Part shown: piece after piece, positions 61,517 through 64,000 of the stretch
How the letters are laid out: each line of letters begins with the position of its first letter
Position numbering within the stretch: the stretch's first letter is position 1
DNA from: Zunongwangia pacifica
GTDB lineage: Bacteria > Bacteroidota > Bacteroidia > Flavobacteriales > Flavobacteriaceae
Assembly (NCBI RefSeq): GCF_023499215.1
Contig: NZ_JAKHSK010000016.1
Coordinates: 1-64,000 of the forward strand
Length of the DNA stretch: 64,000 nt
Reading direction: 5' to 3'
Notes under the pieces: generated by a model
Seen by the model: only the letters and a program-made list of their open reading frames with translations
Databases searched by the model: none
What the model was told of the DNA's origin: nothing
Position numbers and translations under genes: made by a program

Positions 61517-61767
61517 TATTTTTCCTGCCTAATTTTTTTCTGGTCCTTTGGTTCATTTTTATTTTGAAGTATATTTACCCGGTGTTTATATTCTTCCTCG
61601 CTTATTTCGCCCCGTGCAAAACGCTCCCTTAGAATTTCCATTGCTCCGTCTTTTTTCCGTTTTTGTCCCGGGGTGGGGTAAGGAATTAAAAATATCCAAA
61701 AGATAAGAATTATCCAAAGTCCCCACCATATCCAGTGCATTCCCCCAAAATTCCAGTTGTCCATCAT
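61516..61767 (-). CDS. SHOCT-domain membrane protein
   Basis: An 83-residue protein: MMDNWNFGGMHWIWWGLWII membrane part, then PTPGQKRKKDGAMEILRERF and SHOCT ARGEISEEEYKHRVNILQNK, basic tail. This is the intact member of the duplicated pair. It lies 30 bp after the SpoIIAA-like gene and overlaps the YceI-like gene by one base. Confidence 0.75.
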   Translation of the reverse strand: MMDNWNFGGMHWIWWGLWIILIFWIFLIPYPTPGQKRKKDGAMEILRERFARGEISEEEYKHRVNILQNKNEPKDQKKIRQEK

Positions 61768-62020
61768 AATCTTTCTGTTTAAATTTACTTAACTTTTTTA
61801 ATGATTTCCTTTCTCCATCCATTCCTTGGCCAAATGTTTTTCTTCAGGGCTAAAGAATTTAATATGTGCCTTTGTAAAGGGTATCAAAACTTCGGTAAAC
61901 TGTTCCTGCCATTTTGTAATTCCCACCAATGCAACCTTTTTAACGCGTTCTTCATTCGGAAGTTTCAGTTCAATGCCTTTCCAATACGCACTTGCAGTCC
62001 ACCCCTCAAAATTTTCCATT
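61574..62020. repeat. Segmental duplication, copy B
   Basis: Partner of copy A at 60318-60764 (offset 1256 bp). In this copy both genes are complete, so it is probably the parent sequence. Confidence 0.8.
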
Positions 62021-62157
62021 TCAATATACCAGTATACTTTATGGTTTGCCTGTATATGGTTTTTTAATTGAGATATCAAATTGTCATAATCGGTAGCATC
62101 CAATCTATTTTGAGCTACCATATATACCTTGTTTTCTTTTTTATAAATTTTCATCAT
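61798..62157 (-). CDS. SpoIIAA-like (STAS-type) protein
   Basis: A 119-residue cytosolic protein: MMKIYKKENKVYMVAQNRLD, ATDYDNLISQLKNHIQANHK, VYWYIEMENFEGWTASAYWK, VALVGITKWQEQFTEVLIPF, IKFFSPEEKHLAKEWMEKGN. It matches the SpoIIAA-like family (PF11964 type), often found with metal or stress genes; activity unknown. It lies 26 bp after the fur gene. Confidence 0.75.
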   Translation of the reverse strand: MMKIYKKENKVYMVAQNRLDATDYDNLISQLKNHIQANHKVYWYIEMENFEGWTASAYWKGIELKLPNEERVKKVALVGITKWQEQFTEVLIPFTKAHIKFFSPEEKHLAKEWMEKGNH

Positions 62158-62183
62158 TGTTCCAATTTTTTAAATCAAAAAAC

Positions 62184-62606
62184 TTAATCCAAGTCATTGC
62201 TACATTTCTCACAGACTCCCTTGGCCACCAGATTGATATCCTCTGCCACATAGCCGTCGGGCAGGTTTATCTGAGGGATTTTGTGCTCTGTAAGGCACAC
62301 GGTTTCCCCGCAACTATTGCAATGAAAATGTAAGTGAAGGTCGTTTCCCTCCTCACATTCACAATTGTCTTCGCACAGGGCATATTTAATGATGCCGGTG
62401 CCATCCTCAATTTGATGCACGATTCCTTTTTCTTCAAATGTCTTCATAGTACGGAAAAGCGTACTCCTTTCCGAGCTTTCGAAATCCTTTCCAAGGTCGC
62501 CTAAGCTAACGGCCACATTCAGTTGTGCCAGCCGTCTATAGGTCATCAAGCGCATTGCCGTAGGGCGGATGCCTTTGCTTTCCAACTTTTTTACTATTTT
62601 TTCCAT
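62184..62606 (-). CDS. Fur-family metalloregulator (second copy)
   Basis: A 140-residue Fur/Zur-type regulator: GIRPTAMRLMTYRRLAQLNV, SERSTLFRTMKTFEEKGIVH, then CEDNCECEEGNDLHLHFHCN with several extra Cys, SCGETVCL, and VAKGVCEKCSND. The Cys-rich insert distinguishes it from the copy at 55246 and may broaden metal sensing. It is between the PII-like gene and the SpoIIAA-like gene. Confidence 0.88.
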   Translation of the reverse strand: MEKIVKKLESKGIRPTAMRLMTYRRLAQLNVAVSLGDLGKDFESSERSTLFRTMKTFEEKGIVHQIEDGTGIIKYALCEDNCECEEGNDLHLHFHCNSCGETVCLTEHKIPQINLPDGYVAEDINLVAKGVCEKCSNDLD

Positions 62607-62621
62607 TTGCTATAAAAGTAT

Positions 62622-62960
62622 TTAGGGGTCGTAACGCTTTATGGATTCCCCGGTTTTTATCTGGAAGGCATCTTCAATATCGGAAAGATAAATTATTCCG
62701 TCACCGGGTTCAGTTGTTTTTGCATTCTCAAGGATAATATCTATTGCTGATTGTGCTTCTTCGTTTTGACATACCAGTTCTAACTTTACAACCGGACTGT
62801 CTGTTACACGGAAATCTAAAGAAGGTGATGCGCCTTTTGCTTTAAAAGCCCCCGTTCCTTCTCCCTGGGAAAGGGTCATACTTTTAAATCCGCTTTCACT
62901 AAGAGCTTCAATTACATTTTGAACTCGTTTCGGTTTTATAAATGCTTTTATTTCTTTCAT
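62622..62960 (-). CDS. PII-like signalling protein of a metal efflux cluster
   Basis: A 112-residue GlnB-fold protein: KEIKAFIKPKRVQNVIEALS, SGFKSMTLSQGEGTGAFKAK, a T-loop-like stretch (GASPSLDFRVTDSPVVKLEL), and IIYLSDIEDAFQIKTGESIK. The uridylylated Tyr of GlnB is not seen, and no ammonium transporter is adjacent; instead it follows an RND adaptor gene. PII-like proteins of this kind occur with CusA/CzcA pumps. Confidence 0.85.
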   Translation of the reverse strand: MKEIKAFIKPKRVQNVIEALSESGFKSMTLSQGEGTGAFKAKGASPSLDFRVTDSPVVKLELVCQNEEAQSAIDIILENAKTTEPGDGIIYLSDIEDAFQIKTGESIKRYDP

Positions 62961-63056
62961 TGCTGTAATATTAATTTTAGTATTAAGGATGAACCCTCTG
63001 GAATTTTAATTAAGACAAACATTTAACAGAGAGTCCATCCATCTAATTTTTTTAAT

Positions 63057-64000
63057 TTAATGACCATGGGAAGTCTGGCTTTTCTGCATTTCAGAAACCA
63101 GATAATAGGCATTATTATAGGCAACCAACGTACCTTCAGGCAGAGGCTCCAGCAGTTTAATTTCAACCCAACCATCTTCATTTATTCCCGTTCTAACCTG
63201 CACTGGTTTCAATTCCCATTCGGTTTCACCATCTTCCTGGTGTTTTTGGGCCGTAAAGATGTAGGGATTTCCTTCTTCTTCAATTATTGCTTCTTCCGGT
63301 AAGGCAGGAACAGCTTCTTCACCGGTCCTGATTTTTCCGTTTATATACATCCCCGGAATTAGAAAATCTTCTTTATTATCGATTTCTGCATGCACATGTA
63401 CCGCTTTGGGGTTTTGTTCAAATTGTTTCCCCACTGAATAAATTTCCCCGGTTAAATTACTGCCTGGAACCGATTCCAGTGTAAACGCAATCTTTTGGCC
63501 TTCTTTCACCTTATAAATATCTTTTTCAAAAACCATTAGATCGGCATGCACATATTCATTATCAACTACCATAAACATACTGGTCTGAGGGTCTACATAT
63601 TGTCCTACCTGTACCAGTACTTTTTCAATATAACCTCCAATTGGGCTTACTACCGGAATATATTCATATAATTCACCGTCTCTAACCTGGGAAGCATTTA
63701 GGTTTAACTGCCGTAACTGTGATTCATACCCCCGCACTTCACCTTGTACAGACTGGTAATCTGATTGGGTTTGTTGAAAAGATTTTCCAGATCCTACCTC
63801 TGCTTCATATAAACGTTTCTGTCTTTCAAATTCCTTTTCCAAAAATTGCATCCTACTATATGCATTAATATAATCAGACTGCATTCTGGTTAAATTTGGG
63901 TGAGAAAGATAAGCCAACACCTGACCTTTATTTACCTTATCCCCCTCAATAACCTTTATAGAAGTTATATTACCGCCTAAAATTGCCGTAACGGTAGCTT
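63057..64000 (-). CDS. CzcB-type RND periplasmic adaptor, partial at window edge
   Basis: The frame is open to position 64000 and continues beyond it; visible are 314 codons. Read in order: ATVTAILGGNITSIKVIEGD, KVNKGQVLAYLSHPNLTRMQ (lipoyl half), coiled coil (YSRMQFLEKEFERQKRLYEA), second lipoyl half YIPVVSPIGGYIEKVLVQVG, beta-barrel QKIAFTLESVPGSNLTGEIY and a C-terminal His (QTSHGH). The GTG at 63920 is internal, not the start. It probably forms a Czc/Cus-type pump with genes outside the window. Confidence 0.88.
   Translation of the reverse strand, partial: ATVTAILGGNITSIKVIEGDKVNKGQVLAYLSHPNLTRMQSDYINAYSRMQFLEKEFERQKRLYEAEVGSGKSFQQTQSDYQSVQGEVRGYESQLRQLNLNASQVRDGELYEYIPVVSPIGGYIEKVLVQVGQYVDPQTSMFMVVDNEYVHADLMVFEKDIYKVKEGQKIAFTLESVPGSNLTGEIYSVGKQFEQNPKAVHVHAEIDNKEDFLIPGMYINGKIRTGEEAVPALPEEAIIEEEGNPYIFTAQKHQEDGETEWELKPVQVRTGINEDGWVEIKLLEPLPEGTLVAYNNAYYLVSEMQKSQTSHGH

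Overview
The window comes from a Bacteroidota genome, most likely Flavobacteriia. The coding is AT-rich, Shine-Dalgarno sequences are weak, a textbook Bacteroidota promoter (TTTG-N19-TAACTTTG) lies upstream of an arsR gene, and many families are Bacteroidota favourites: DUF3347, HYC_CC_PP, AraC regulators with an HMA-like head, and an RteC remnant. It is an accessory metal-resistance and stress island bounded by mobile-element debris. No rRNA, tRNA or CRISPR array was seen.

1-2.3 kb: decayed mobile DNA. An IS1182-type transposase fragment abuts a large serine recombinase that has lost its catalytic N-terminus. A broken winged-helix gene and a truncated MtfA-like peptidase follow. 2.3-7.6 kb (minus strand): a copper unit (CopA ATPase and HMA chaperone), then a compact mercury-type operon reading arsR, merTP, GDCCVxC protein, CsoR-like repressor, thioredoxin-like protein, second merTP. 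No merA is present. 7.7-8.4 kb: a methyltransferase gene intact except for one TAG codon. 8.4-22.5 kb (minus): periplasmic copper detoxification. It encodes an RND pump (CusA, TolC-like CusC, CusB with a C-terminal DUF3347), a multicopper oxidase fused to a CopB-like barrel, two stand-alone DUF3347 proteins, a haem-binding protein, DUF302, DUF305 and PepSY proteins, three tiny membrane proteins and an AraC regulator. Two related palindromes lie upstream of cusA.

22.7-23.8 kb: two divergent HYC_CC_PP genes mark the turning point. 23.99-46.5 kb (plus): a nearly gapless 22-kb run of co-directional genes. It opens with a second AraC/HMA regulator and small Met-, His- and Cys-rich metal proteins. 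It then becomes an energy and stress module: universal stress proteins, NDH-2, two transporters, archaeal-type GAPDH, FbaB aldolase, PFK, D-2-hydroxyacid dehydrogenase, an ATP-cone/nuclease fusion, a beta-CASP RNase, an AMP-phosphorylase-like enzyme and PRPP synthase. It ends with a CPH-type CopB ATPase and an MFS exporter whose 5' coding end holds a perfect 14-bp hairpin.

46.6-48.4 kb: an RteC fragment, another broken gene and a complete IS3-family element that cut off the end of an amino-acid permease. 48.4-64 kb (minus): a second, somewhat more GC-rich metal/ion island with Ca2+/cation antiporter, LspA, CDF transporter, NhaA, lipoamide dehydrogenase, two Fur regulators, DUF305, an SPC-type P1B ATPase, an AlbA-domain membrane protein, a diverged tandem duplication of SHOCT and SpoIIAA-like genes, a PII-like protein, and a CzcB-like adaptor running off the edge.

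Read together, the genes would pump Cu, Hg and other cations out of the cytoplasm and periplasm, oxidise and buffer copper outside it, sense metals through ArsR, CsoR, AraC and Fur proteins, and possibly keep ATP, NADH and ribose-phosphate metabolism going under metal or anaerobic stress. The last role is inferred from gene content only.
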